From: an uncultured Bradyrhizobium sp.
Lineage (GTDB): Bacteria > Pseudomonadota > Alphaproteobacteria > Rhizobiales > Xanthobacteraceae
DNA: 64,000 nucleotides
Reading direction: 5' to 3'
Assembly: GCF_936943645.1 (NCBI RefSeq)
Contig: NZ_CAKZJO010000083.1
Location: forward strand, 62,001-126,000
The notes under the pieces are model-generated. The model had not been told where the DNA came from, made no database searches, and was given only the letters and a program-made list of their open reading frames with translations. The translations under genes and the position numbers were made by a program. Positions 8,002-15,684 of the stretch are shown piece by piece. Numbering within the stretch: position 1 is the stretch's first letter; the number at the start of each line of letters is the position of its first letter.

Positions 8002-8257
8002 TCTCGGACTCCCCGACCTGCCAGGCGTCGATGGCTTTCAATAGCTCGTCGAACGTCACGATATGATCAACGACGAGGTTATGAATGACGGAGACATCGA
8101 CCTCGTCGAACAACGCTTGCACGTGCACGCGCCATTTTCGCTCGGAATTCTCGCCCTTCAGGCATGCCAGCAGAGTACCTTCGTCGATGCGTTCAGGCAT
8201 CGGCGTGTTGATCGTCGTCACCGCTGCGGTCAGGTTCTCGAACGCACCTTTCAACAT
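7925..8257 (-). CDS. Small partner protein upstream of the AbiEii-like gene
   Basis: A 110-residue protein I do not recognise. It is acidic in the middle, with helix-like runs (ALFDEVDVSVIHNLVVDHIVTFDELLKAIDAWQ). It lacks the winged-helix N-terminus expected of an AbiEi antitoxin. The last ~25 residues, in the overlap with the toxin frame, turn basic and Gly/Arg/Ala-rich, as if the frame ran past its ancestral stop. By position it is the likely antitoxin or regulator. The ATG at 8257 is the best start seen; no strong ribosome binding site precedes it. Confidence 0.6.
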   Translation of the reverse strand: MLKGAFENLTAAVTTINTPMPERIDEGTLLACLKGENSERKWRVHVQALFDEVDVSVIHNLVVDHIVTFDELLKAIDAWQVGESENERWVREMASFAVGRPPAEGAGRAR

Positions 8258-8409
8258 TCCAGCAATATGGTGCTATTCGGCGAAAGCCTCAACCGGCGCC
8301 TCGGCCCGATCGTCGACCGTCGCTGCCCGCGACTGGATAAGTCATTAAGAATGCTAGGCTTTTCAGGCGAACGCGCGACCGACCCCAGGTGCCGGGAAAG
8401 CACGGTGCC

Positions 8410-8540
8410 GTGGGGTGGGCAAAGGCGCCCTTGCGCCGTGCCCACGATCTTTTCCGATGACGGCCACGGACGCGTGGGCACGCTTCCGCCTTCGCTAAAG
8501 GAGCTACGGCGGACAAGTCGCTCCGCCCACCCTACGAGCT
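8410..8540. repeat. Palindromic GGGTGGGCAAAGGCGC-type repeat, copy 1
   Basis: The outer arms GGGGTGGGC and GCCCACCCT, and the inner words GCGCCGTGCCCACG and CGTGGGCACGCTTCCGCC, are inverted partners. The same words recur at 43144-43238. It fills most of the gap between the two divergent or unlinked genes here, and no coding potential is apparent. Confidence 0.75.
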
Positions 8541-8547
8541 CACGGGC

Positions 8548-8829
8548 CTACCACCAATACGGCCAGCGCCAGCCCTCATAGCGCACATAGGACGGCACGA
8601 TCGGCGGGCCGTAGGGATCGACCTTGTCGTCCTCGGGGCGATAGCGATAGCGCGGAACGACGTTGTAATCCCACGGCGTCGGCCGCAGCACGGGCGCCGT
8701 GACGATGAGGCGCTCCTGTGGTGCGCGAACGACGACGGCTTTGCGCGTCTTCGCTTCCACTCCGGATGTCGCAAGGCTGCCCAGCGCCAGGGCGGTTCCG
8801 AGCGCGAACGCGGCGGTCTTGTTGGTCAT
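8548..8829 (-). CDS. Small exported Tyr/Trp/Pro-rich protein
   Basis: A 93-residue protein starting MTNKTAAFALGTALALGS, a clear signal peptide with likely cleavage after VEA. The mature part is short and ends in an aromatic stretch (RYRPEDDKVDPYGPPIVPSY, then ending GWRWPYWW). Function unknown; I do not recognise the family beyond similar exported proteins in rhizobia. ATG 8829 is chosen because GAAGGAG lies six bases upstream; a longer frame to 9066 is repeat sequence. Confidence 0.75.
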   Translation of the reverse strand: MTNKTAAFALGTALALGSLATSGVEAKTRKAVVVRAPQERLIVTAPVLRPTPWDYNVVPRYRYRPEDDKVDPYGPPIVPSYVRYEGWRWPYWW

Positions 8830-9155
8830 GCGTGATCTCCTTCGCGCGAAGAGTGCAAAAGGATGCCGGGCAAGGCAAGCAAATTTCGCGCGAGGTGCGC
8901 GGATGCGTGCGGCCGGTTTGGCGCTCCGCTCTATCCCCGTCATTGCGAGGAGCTCAGCGACAAAATTGCGTAGCAATTTTGCGCAGATGCGACGAAGCAA
9001 TCCAGAACTGTTTCCGCAGAAGCAGTCCTGGATTGCTTCCGCCTTCGCCAAGGCTTCGGCGGACAACGGCTTCGGCGGACAAGTCGCTTCGCTCGCAATG
9101 ACGGGCGGAGAGAACGGCGAACGTAGCTCGACGAACCGCCTTCCGCACTACAGCC
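8830..9155. other. Intergenic stretch dominated by a repeat
   Basis: Most of this gap is the CGTCATTGCGAGG repeat at 8937-9105. Frames that cross it are not protein-like. No other element was recognised. Confidence 0.6.
8937..9105. repeat. CGTCATTGCGAGGAGC palindromic repeat
   Basis: It begins CCGTCATTGCGAGGAGC and ends GCTTCGCTCGCAATGACGG, an inverted pair. Inside, GACGAAGCAATCCAG pairs with CTGGATTGCTTC. A short duplication (CTTCGGCGGACAA, twice) is inserted in the right arm. This is a well-known type of intergenic palindrome in Bradyrhizobium and relatives. Confidence 0.85.
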
Positions 9156-9692
9156 CTACGCCGCGTCGACCTCTTCCGGCGCGGGCCCCGCCACCAGCCC
9201 GTCGAGGCCGACCATCAGCAGATCGGCGATGTGCATGAGCTGGTACAGCGGAATGTCCACCTCACCCTGCTCGGCCTGGCCGACGAAGGCCGGCGTGACG
9301 CTGAGATGTTCGGCGAGCTGGCCTTGCGTGTAGCCGCGGCTCTCGCGCGCGGCCCTGATGCGCGCGCCGATGCCGAGGCGATGCCGGGCCTGCTCGTCCG
9401 CGGTCATCATGGCGGCCTGCTCGTCCGGGCTCGCATAGCCGTCCGCGAACGCAGCTCCGATCAGCCGCTCCTTGCGCCATGCGACGCGGCAGGGCTTGCG
9501 CAGGCCGTTCGCGAACACCAGCGTGAACGCGTCGGCGATCCATGCGGAGCTGTTGAGCTGCAGCCGCGCGCCGGTGGCGGAGACATCGCGGATCGTGCAG
9601 GGCACGCTGACGCTGCTGCCGGCGCCGTTGTCGAATTCGACGAGGCCGGTGCGCAAGGTGTGATGCCTGACGGCGGCGCGATGATCGCTCAT
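9156..9692 (-). CDS. PilZ domain fused to an XRE-type helix-turn-helix
   Basis: A 178-residue protein. Residues about 1-85 form a PilZ domain with both c-di-GMP contact motifs: R5-A-A-V-R9 (RxxxR) and D36-V-S38-A-T-G41 (D/NxSxxG). Residues about 107-165 are an XRE/Cro-type HTH (LGIGARIRAARESRGYTQGQ onward). The combination predicts a cytosolic transcription factor that senses c-di-GMP directly. It starts at ATG 9692; a TTG four codons earlier has no better ribosome binding site. The gene stands alone, with 197 bp upstream. DNA and ligand binding are inferred from motifs. Confidence 0.85.
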   Translation of the reverse strand: MSDHRAAVRHHTLRTGLVEFDNGAGSSVSVPCTIRDVSATGARLQLNSSAWIADAFTLVFANGLRKPCRVAWRKERLIGAAFADGYASPDEQAAMMTADEQARHRLGIGARIRAARESRGYTQGQLAEHLSVTPAFVGQAEQGEVDIPLYQLMHIADLLMVGLDGLVAGPAPEEVDAA

Positions 9693-9890
9693 GACAGATC
9701 CCAAAAAGCATGCGGCGGCGTCGACCCCAGAGGGAGCAACGCCGCAATGACCGGGGCACGCTAGCGCAGAATTTTTCCGCGACCTCTAAACATGCCGCCG
9801 TCCGGCCAGGACCTCGCGGCTATGGTAAAGGAAATCTCACCCGTCTCTCCCGCGTCTCGCGCGGGCCGGGCGCAGCACGATCAAGACGGA

Positions 9891-10214
9891 TCAACTGCGC
9901 CCGTCGTCGAGCAGCGCGAGCGCCCGCGGGACCTCGTCGCGGTCGGCCACCAGCACATATTCCTGCCGCGCCAGGCTGGCGCCGCTCGCGACCACGATGG
10001 ACTTCTTCGGGGACAGGCCGAAGCATCCGGTCATGACCAGCTTGGCCGGCTTGGTGCCGTCGCGCTTCTTCGCCTTCAATCCGGACTTCAGCGCACGCCT
10101 GATGTCGCGCCCCTCATCGCTGCGCTTGAGGCACTTCCGGCACACCAGGACTGGCGCCGCGCGGCGCGGCCGTACGATCATCGGGCTTGCAGATTTTGCG
10201 GGCTTGTCGAGCAT
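9891..10214 (-). CDS. Thioredoxin-like [2Fe-2S] ferredoxin-type protein, degenerate
   Basis: A 107-residue protein. VLVCRKCLKR gives C25 and C28, and VMTGCFGLSPKK gives C64 with S68 where a fourth cysteine would be expected in a C-x3-C-P motif. The order and spacing resemble the thioredoxin-fold 2Fe-2S ferredoxins of the Cxx(C) ... CxxxCP type, but cluster binding would be impaired unless serine substitutes. The ATG has AGGA six bases upstream. It lies upstream of the TolA-like gene in reading direction reversed, with no clear operon. The family assignment is tentative. Confidence 0.6.
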   Translation of the reverse strand: MLDKPAKSASPMIVRPRRAAPVLVCRKCLKRSDEGRDIRRALKSGLKAKKRDGTKPAKLVMTGCFGLSPKKSIVVASGASLARQEYVLVADRDEVPRALALLDDGRS

Positions 10215-10304
10215 TGAAATCCTATAGGGGCCTTCAGCTCATATAGGGATGGAACCGCGCTCTCGCCGCTGCGCGCGACAATCGCGCCATGCGCTTTCGC
10301 GGGC

Positions 10305-10964
10305 CTACGCCCGCGCGCGGCGCAACGCCTCCTGCAGCTTCATCCGCTGCTTGTCCCAGCGATCCTGTTCCGCTTCGGCGCGCGCGTCCAGCGCGGCGCG
10401 GGCGGCCTCGATCTCCTCAGCGCGCGTGTCGTGCTCCCGCCTCGCTCTGTCCAGCGCCGCCTCGGCGGCGGCGACCGCCTTGTCGCGGCGTGCGCGCTCC
10501 CTGGCGCGGGCGGCCTCCTCCTTGGCGCGCGCGGCCTCGCGCCGCCGCTCCTCCTTCTCGAACGCCGCGGCAGCCTTGCGCGCGGCCTGCTCGTCGGTCT
10601 TGCGGGATGCTTTCTTTGCGGCCTTGGCCGGACGCGTCTTCGCTCGCGTCTTGCTTCTGGATTTGCTCTTGACCTTGCCTCTGGGCTTGCTCTCGACCTC
10701 GCCGAGATCAGTCGGCAGCTCGGCGCTCTCCGTGAACGGGCCGTTCGAGCCGACCGGGCGCCTGAGCACGACACCGGGCTTGTCCAGCGTCGCCGCGACG
10801 ATATCGGGGTCGTCGGTCTCCGTCGCGGCGCCCTGGTGGAACAGGTTGGAGCTCGCGCCCCAGGCCTCGAGCGCCGCCTTCATCGAGGGCGCGGCCACCG
10901 CCTGGTCGAAGAAGCCGAGCGAGGTCCGGTAGGTCTTCAGCTTCCGTTTCGGCTTTGCCGGCAT
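10305..10964 (-). CDS. TolA-like coiled-coil protein of unknown function
   Basis: A 219-residue protein. Residues 1-80 are a globular N-terminus (MPAKPKRKLKTYRTSLGFFD start) that is conserved, by memory, in Bradyrhizobium proteins labelled TolA. From about 95 the chain is Lys/Arg/Ala/Glu-rich and forms a long predicted coiled coil to the end. There is no transmembrane segment or signal peptide, so it is not a true Tol-Pal TolA. A cytoplasmic, nucleic-acid-associated or structural role is equally possible. GGGA lies four bases before the ATG. Confidence 0.75.
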   Translation of the reverse strand: MPAKPKRKLKTYRTSLGFFDQAVAAPSMKAALEAWGASSNLFHQGAATETDDPDIVAATLDKPGVVLRRPVGSNGPFTESAELPTDLGEVESKPRGKVKSKSRSKTRAKTRPAKAAKKASRKTDEQAARKAAAAFEKEERRREAARAKEEAARARERARRDKAVAAAEAALDRARREHDTRAEEIEAARAALDARAEAEQDRWDKQRMKLQEALRRARA

Positions 10965-11015
10965 GTCATCCCGATTGTGGCTCGCTGTCCGCCAGCGATC
11001 ATAGCAAGCGTAGAC

Positions 11016-11420
11016 CTACGAACGCCCCAGCAGCGCATCGTATCCCTTCTCGCTGAACGCCAGCAGACAAAAGCCGTGCCCGAACGGATCGGCCAGCATC
11101 GCGATCCGGCCATAGGGCGCATCGCGCGCGCCCGCCTCCAGGATCGCGCCGGCGTTGACCGCGCGTGCGACGGCCGCATCGACATCCTCGACGACGACGT
11201 CGATATGCAGCGGCGTCCAGTGGCGCTCGTAGCGGCGGCGGTCGGCGCCGGCACCGACCGTGCCGGCCTGCTTGGTCAGCAGATAGACCGGCGCGGGCCA
11301 GCCGAGCAGCTCGACGAAATCGGTGCCGAAGCGGCGGCCGACGGTGAGACCGAAAGCGGCGGTGTAGAAGCGCGTGGCTTGCGCCACATCGGGAACGTCG
11401 ATGTTGAGCAGGAAGGACAT
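11016..11420 (-). CDS. VOC (glyoxalase/bleomycin-resistance) family protein
   Basis: A 134-residue single-domain protein with the vicinal-oxygen-chelate pattern: MSFLLNIDVPDVAQATRFYT at the N-terminus, a beta strand ending HIDVVVEDVDAAVARAVNAG in the middle, and a C-terminal MLADPFGHGFCLLAF. His and Glu/Asp positions fit a metal site, but the substrate cannot be read from sequence. ATG 11420 is preferred to one ten codons earlier because the fold begins here. Confidence 0.85.
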   Translation of the reverse strand: MSFLLNIDVPDVAQATRFYTAAFGLTVGRRFGTDFVELLGWPAPVYLLTKQAGTVGAGADRRRYERHWTPLHIDVVVEDVDAAVARAVNAGAILEAGARDAPYGRIAMLADPFGHGFCLLAFSEKGYDALLGRS

Positions 11421-11453
11421 GGCGGGCTCGTCTGCGAATTGCCGCGACAACCT

Positions 11454-11485
11454 AGCCCGGATGGCGCGCAGCGCAACCCGGGATG
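11454..11485. repeat. Short AGCCCGGATGGCGCGCAGCG repeat
   Basis: AGCCCGGATGGCGCGCAGCG followed by CAACCCGGGA is a short imperfect hairpin (GCCCGG / CCGGG-type ends) of a form found repeatedly between genes in Bradyrhizobium. It lies just upstream of the VOC gene. Confidence 0.6.
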
Positions 11486-11563
11486 ATGCCGCACGCTCGC
11501 GCGGCGGCGGGTGCCGGCCCGCGCGCCTGTTCTGCCCGACGCCGCAATCTCAATTCTGCTTCA

Positions 11564-11575
11564 CCGAACGTTCGG
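11564..11575. other. 12-bp palindrome upstream of the VOC gene
   Basis: CCGAACGTTCGG is a perfect palindrome, followed directly by CTTAACCGAA, which can pair with the TTCGG half. It lies 144 bases upstream of the VOC gene start and 82 bases after the cytochrome stop. It may be a regulator site or the base of a terminator; no U-tract is seen. Confidence 0.35.
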
Positions 11576-11656
11576 CTTAACCGAAAACAACAGCCTTATC
11601 AAACACATCCCTACTGTGCATGGGGTTGTTTTCGCAAAAATGCCTCGGGGCTGCCC

Positions 11657-12016
11657 TCACCTGTCGCGCAGGCTGAGGATATAGGCCGACAGCACATCCG
11701 CCTGCTCTTGAGGGATCACGAGGTTCGGCATGTTGCGGTGGCTGGTGCGCCAAAACACCTTGAGCGACAGCGCGGTGGTGCCGCTGCGGTCGGCGATGGC
11801 CTGGAAGCTCGGGGCCTCGTCGAAGAAGCCGGCCATGTGCGGCTCGACGGCGTGACAGGTCTCGCACCACGCCTGCGCCAGGCGATGCCCTTCGGCGATT
11901 GCGCGCGGACCGGACCTTGGAGCGCCCGCGGCGGTGTGAACGACGCTGAGCAGAAACAGCACCGACAGCGCGACGAGGACGGCGAGGCCGAGATAGATTC
12001 GAACGCTGTGTGACAT
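11657..12016 (-). CDS. Membrane-anchored c-type cytochrome
   Basis: A 119-residue protein. An N-terminal hydrophobic segment (about 8-28) acts as an uncleaved anchor or signal. C51-E-T-C54-H55 is the haem c attachment motif and M96 in RNMPNLV is the probable sixth ligand. It would act as a small electron carrier on the periplasmic face. ATG 12016 is chosen for the GGAG ribosome binding site about nine bases upstream. No oxidase or dehydrogenase partner lies next to it. Confidence 0.85.
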   Translation of the reverse strand: MSHSVRIYLGLAVLVALSVLFLLSVVHTAAGAPRSGPRAIAEGHRLAQAWCETCHAVEPHMAGFFDEAPSFQAIADRSGTTALSLKVFWRTSHRNMPNLVIPQEQADVLSAYILSLRDR

Positions 12017-12224
12017 CGCCAGTCTCCGCCATTGCTCCGCCGACACGCAAAGCCTAGGGCGCGCGGAGCGACCGAGGTTGATTTGCGTCAAGAGCGCCCG
12101 CCGCGCCGTTTCGGTGATATCGCACCTTCAGCTGGTCGCCGCTCCCGGCTGCCGCAGCTTTCCCTTGCTTTCCTGGTTCCGGCCCCTACGGTCGCCCCGA
12201 ACGAAGCGCCTGACGAGACCTGTG

Positions 12225-12575
12225 ATGACCGACGCGATGACATGCCCCGCCTGCAACTCCGAGCACGCCTATCAGGACCGCAATCTCTGGGTCTGCCCGG
12301 AATGCGGCCATGAATGGAGCGGCACAGCGGAGGCGGCCGCGGACACCGCGCAGGATGCCGGCGTCCGCGATGCCAACGGCAATGCACTGACCGACGGCGA
12401 CAGCGTCATCGTGATCAAGGATCTCAAGATCAAGGGGTCCTCCTCGGTCGTGAAGGGCGGCACCAAGGTGCGCAACATCCGCCTGCAGGAGGCCAGCGAC
12501 GGCCACAACATCGCCTGCAAAATCGACGGCATCGGCGCGATGAACTTGAAGTCGGAGTTCGTGCGGAAGGCATAG
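12225..12575 (+). CDS. YjdM/PhnA-like zinc ribbon protein
   Basis: A 116-residue protein. The N-terminal zinc ribbon has C7-x2-C10 and C24-x2-C27 (MTCPACNSEH, CPECGHEW). The rest fits the PhnA/YjdM beta domain with DANGNALTDGDSVIVIKDLK and a C-terminal NIACKIDGIGAMNLKSEFVR. Length agrees with the family (about 110). It was once linked to phosphonoacetate use but its real function is uncertain. The start follows GAGACC, a weak ribosome site. An intrinsic terminator follows at 12772. Confidence 0.9.
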   Translation: MTDAMTCPACNSEHAYQDRNLWVCPECGHEWSGTAEAAADTAQDAGVRDANGNALTDGDSVIVIKDLKIKGSSSVVKGGTKVRNIRLQEASDGHNIACKIDGIGAMNLKSEFVRKA

Positions 12576-12771
12576 GCAGGCGGCAGCGGCGGCCTGCGGT
12601 AAGGCTAACGCCGGTTCCAGCTCCGGAACGCACAATCCCTCTTAACCCGCCGAAAAATAGGTGTAAGCTGCCACGTGCCGGGCAGGCGTTTGTAGCGCGT
12701 ATCGATTTTCACGACCCGGGGCTGGCTTGCAGGGTTACCTGTTCGATTGCGTCACGTCTTCAGACTTGAGC

Positions 12772-12801
12772 GGCCGCCTTGTGGGGCGGCCTTCTGTTTT
12801 T
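12772..12801 (+). terminator. Intrinsic terminator
   Basis: GGCCGCC - TTGTGG - GGCGGCC-type stem followed by TTCTGTTTTT. It reads best on the plus strand and would end a transcript coming from the YjdM-like gene. It lies 11 bases from the end of the convergent EamA gene. Confidence 0.75.
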
Positions 12802-12812
12802 GCGGCGCGGTT

Positions 12813-13733
12813 CTAGCGCTGCCGCTGCGCCAGATAAAACCCGCACAGCACCGTCACCAGGCCCGCGGTCTGCAACATCGTCGGCGCCTCGCCGAGCAGC
12901 AGCCAGCCGGTGATCAGCGTCAGCGCCGGCACGCAGGCCGGAAACACGGCGGCGCGGGCAACGCCGAGGCGCTGCACCGAGACCGCGAACAGATAGAGCG
13001 CGGCGGGACCGGCAAGCACGCCCTGCGCAAGCGCCTGGATCGCGTTTTCGGTGACGCCGATCGCCGCAACATGGGCGAGCCCGACAATCGCGATGTAGGC
13101 CGGCAACAGCAGCAGCGACAGCACGTTGATGACCAGCGCGGCCGAGACCGCCGAGACGCGCCAGTGCCGCAGCGCTGCACCGAAGCAGGCGAACATGAAG
13201 CCGGTCAGCACGAAGATCAGATCGCCCCGCACGCCGTCGACGCCGATATGACCGATCGATTCCGCGCCGATCACGCCAAGGCCGGCGACGATGACGAGGG
13301 CGCCCACGAGGCGCGACGCGGAGATGTGCTCCTTCAGCACGAGCGCTGCGAGCAGCAGGCCGCCGAGCGTCGCACAGGACGGCTGGATCACGCTGCCATG
13401 GCCGAGCGGGACGAACAGGAAGCCGGTGTAGGAGATCAGCGACATCACGGGGCCGCCCAGCACCATCAGCACGAGGCCCCTGCTCCAGCCGATGCCGCAG
13501 AGATCCCCAATGCCGGCGCGCAGCACCAGCGGCAGGAACACGATCCCCGACCAGACATAGCGATGCACGAGCAGATCGACCGGCGTGAAGCCGACCTTGA
13601 GCCCATGCCGCGTGCCGGCGAAGCCGAGCGCCCAGAACAGCGCCGCAGCCAGGCCGCAGGCCACGCCGAGCAGAGCCGGCGCGGCGTCGTTCGTTCGAGT
13701 GAGAGCGTCAGCGCCGCTCGTCCGCTGATCCAT
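12813..13733 (-). CDS. EamA/DMT-family transporter
   Basis: A 306-residue inner-membrane protein with about ten hydrophobic segments arranged as two EamA repeats; the first begins ALLGVACGLAAALFWALGFA and the second near VGALVIVAGLGVIG onward. It probably exports a metabolite or drug, but the substrate cannot be assigned. The ATG at 13733 has AAGG about ten bases upstream. It is convergent with the YjdM-like gene. Confidence 0.88.
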   Translation of the reverse strand: MDQRTSGADALTRTNDAAPALLGVACGLAAALFWALGFAGTRHGLKVGFTPVDLLVHRYVWSGIVFLPLVLRAGIGDLCGIGWSRGLVLMVLGGPVMSLISYTGFLFVPLGHGSVIQPSCATLGGLLLAALVLKEHISASRLVGALVIVAGLGVIGAESIGHIGVDGVRGDLIFVLTGFMFACFGAALRHWRVSAVSAALVINVLSLLLLPAYIAIVGLAHVAAIGVTENAIQALAQGVLAGPAALYLFAVSVQRLGVARAAVFPACVPALTLITGWLLLGEAPTMLQTAGLVTVLCGFYLAQRQR

Positions 13734-13822
13734 GAATCAAGCCTTACGTCAGCGCGTCGATCGCCTCAACCCACGCAGCCGCAGGGCTGGCCCGCAGCCG
13801 TGATCGCGGGGGGCGCCGCTCG

Positions 13823-14239
13823 TCACGTCCCCTCCTCGAAGACCATCCGCCATCCCTTGCGCGTATCCATGTATTCCCGCACTTGCCGGATCCGGTCGCC
13901 CGCCACCGTGAACACGAAGCAATAGTCGTTCTCGTACGGCCTGCCGCCGGGCAACGTCGCGCGCATCCGTTCCTCCACGATCACGACGTCGCCGTCGGCA
14001 TACACGCCGCGGAAGGCGATATCGATGTTCGAGAACATCTTGTGCATCTCCTGCGCGATGAAGCGCGCGATCTCGTGCGGGCCCGCCATGTGGTCGGCAT
14101 GATCGAGCGCGACGGCCGTGGCATTGCCCTTCGGCGCGATCCATTCAGCATCGTCGGTGAACAATGCCGCGATGCGCATGGCATCGCGCGACGAAAAGGT
14201 CTTCCAGGCGTTCAGGACGATATCTTTCGGGCTGGACAC
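13823..14239 (-). CDS. NTF2-like (SnoaL/ketosteroid isomerase-type) protein
   Basis: A 138-residue single-domain protein. The order DIVLNAWKTFSSRDAMRIAA, then LFTDDAEWIAP, then helix HEIARFIAQEMHKMF and strands DVVIVEERMRATLPGG and YCFVFTVAGDRIRQVREYMD is typical of SnoaL-like NTF2 folds. The family includes isomerases and many proteins of unknown role. The start is GTG at 14239, supported by GGAGGAG about nine bases upstream. It is divergent from the Ada-like gene. Confidence 0.85.
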   Translation of the reverse strand: MSSPKDIVLNAWKTFSSRDAMRIAALFTDDAEWIAPKGNATAVALDHADHMAGPHEIARFIAQEMHKMFSNIDIAFRGVYADGDVVIVEERMRATLPGGRPYENDYCFVFTVAGDRIRQVREYMDTRKGWRMVFEEGT

Positions 14240-14345
14240 GATCCGCTCCTCCTTGTCTTTGAGGGGCGCCTTCTAGGCCGCGATGCGCCTTGCAGCTCGC
14301 CACAATCGGACTCGGTCATCCCGCAGCCCTTCCGCCCCTGCCCTC

Positions 14346-14933
14346 ATGCGCTATGATCCGGCCATGCTGAGCTTCGACGTCTGCAACGCCGCGCGCCTGC
14401 GCCGCGATCCCCGCTATGACGGCCGCTTCTTCACGGCGGTGAAGACCACCGGCATCTATTGCCGCCCGGTCTGTCCGGCCAAGCAGCCGCTGACGCGCAA
14501 CGTCGCCTATTATCCGAGCGCTGCGGCGGCCGAGGTCGCCGGCTTCCGGCCCTGCCTGCGCTGTCGTCCCGAGACTGCGCCGTTCTGCCCGGCCTGGAAC
14601 GGCACGCGCTCCACGGTGGCGCGTGCCGTGAGGCTGATCAATGACGGCGCGCTCGACGAAGGCTCGGTGGTTGATCTGGCGATGCGGCTCGGCATCTCCT
14701 CGCGTCATCTGGCACGCCTGTTCGAGCGCCACGTCGGTGCCACGCCTCGACAGCTCGCCAAGACGCTGCGCGTCCAGCGCGCCAAGCGCCTGCTCGATGC
14801 CGGCGACGACAGCATGACCGACATCGCGTTTCGGGCCGGCTTCGGCAGCTTGCGCAGGTTCAACGCCGCCTTTGCCGAGCTCTACGGCCGCTCGCCGTCG
14901 AGCCTGCGCGCGGTCCGCGCGCGGAGAGCTTAG
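14346..14933 (+). CDS. Ada-type methylphosphotriester sensor with AraC HTH
   Basis: A 195-residue protein. Residues about 24-80 form the Ada N-terminal zinc domain with C39, C43, C70 and C73 (GIYCRPVCPAK, RPCLRC); C39 would accept a methyl group from DNA methylphosphotriesters. Residues about 95-190 form an AraC-type double HTH. The alkylguanine transferase and AlkA glycosylase domains found in Ada or AlkA fusions are absent, as in Bacillus AdaA. It probably activates alkylation-repair genes, though none lie next to it. The start could also be ATG 14364. Confidence 0.88.
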   Translation: MRYDPAMLSFDVCNAARLRRDPRYDGRFFTAVKTTGIYCRPVCPAKQPLTRNVAYYPSAAAAEVAGFRPCLRCRPETAPFCPAWNGTRSTVARAVRLINDGALDEGSVVDLAMRLGISSRHLARLFERHVGATPRQLAKTLRVQRAKRLLDAGDDSMTDIAFRAGFGSLRRFNAAFAELYGRSPSSLRAVRARRA

Positions 14934-14951
14934 CGCGCTGCCGACGATTGC

Positions 14952-15098
14952 TCAGAAAAATCCCGGGCTGAGATCGAGGCCGTACGTCAGGCTGAGCACG
15001 AACACGAACAACGCAGCGGCCGCAAACAAAGCGGTATGCTTGAGAATGAATGCGCGCGGCGACGTGGTGGCAGCGACGAGTTTCTGCGCAACGGGCAT
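14952..15098 (-). CDS. 48-residue single-span membrane protein
   Basis: A 48-residue protein. A basic N-terminus (MPVAQKLVAATTSPRAFILK) precedes one membrane span of about 20 residues and a short tail ending DLSPGFF. Function unknown. ATG 15098 is strongly supported because GGAGG lies six bases upstream. An ATG further upstream in frame has no such site. Confidence 0.7.
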   Translation of the reverse strand: MPVAQKLVAATTSPRAFILKHTALFAAAALFVFVLSLTYGLDLSPGFF

Positions 15099-15435
15099 GA
15101 TGGCCTCCATTATGATTTCAAAAATTGGCCGCGACGATGCGGCCGCCGCATCAAGCAATGCGGTCTGCAAAACAACTGTTAAAGAGATCACGCCCGTTAT
15201 GAACGGGCATACATAGCCGGCATAGTCACGCGAACTTGTTTCGCGACCGGAGTCTCAATCAGCGCACCGATGTCAATTCATCGTGCCGAGACACTGCACG
15301 GGTGGGCGCTGGCGCACAAAGCAGTTCCATCAATTCCTGCACGCGCGAGACGCGGGCAGCATCCACTTCGAGAACGCGTGTGAAGCAGTGGATCCCGCCT
15401 TTCCGCGGAACCCTCCTGCCATTCACGATATCAGC
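15099..15435. other. Intergenic stretch, no gene recognised
   Basis: The only structure noted is a small hairpin GCCCGTT-ATG-AACGGGC at 15192-15208, about 95 bases upstream of the 48-residue membrane protein gene. No other feature could be supported. Confidence 0.5.
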
Positions 15436-15684
15436 TTAGTGGGCCACGCCGACGGTCGCGGTCTTCACCTTGCGAGGGCTGAGGACCTTGGCCTGGTGGA
15501 CCGAGGCGACCGTGGTCGGCGCAGCAGCCTGCTGCTCGACATGCGCGGCGCCGAGGACGCGAACCTGCAAGGGCGAGACCGGAAATCCATTGGTCTCGTA
15601 AGTCGGCAGTTCAGCAGCGAAAGCCGCGGTGCTGCCCGCGATCGTCAGGATGGTGGCGGCGATCGTCAGAGTCTTCTTGTTCAT
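15436..15684 (-). CDS. Small exported protein of unknown function
   Basis: An 82-residue protein with a clear Sec signal peptide (MNKKTLTIAATILTIAGSTA, cleavage likely after AFA). The mature part has about 60 residues, is rich in Val, Ala and Thr, and ends basic then hydrophobic (KVKTATVGVAH). AGGAG lies eight bases before ATG 15684. Two direct copies of a TGCATTGCRACA word lie 51-82 bases upstream. I do not recognise the family. Confidence 0.8.
   Translation of the reverse strand: MNKKTLTIAATILTIAGSTAAFAAELPTYETNGFPVSPLQVRVLGAAHVEQQAAAPTTVASVHQAKVLSPRKVKTATVGVAH

Noticed and set aside
8830..9105. Extended exported-protein gene reaching 9066
   Set aside because: The upstream part is the CGTCATTGCGAGG repeat; a strong ribosome site marks ATG 8829.
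10305..10964. True Tol-Pal TolA
   Set aside because: No membrane span or C-terminal TolA domain, and no tolQRB genes nearby; only the Ala/Lys-rich coiled coil resembles it.
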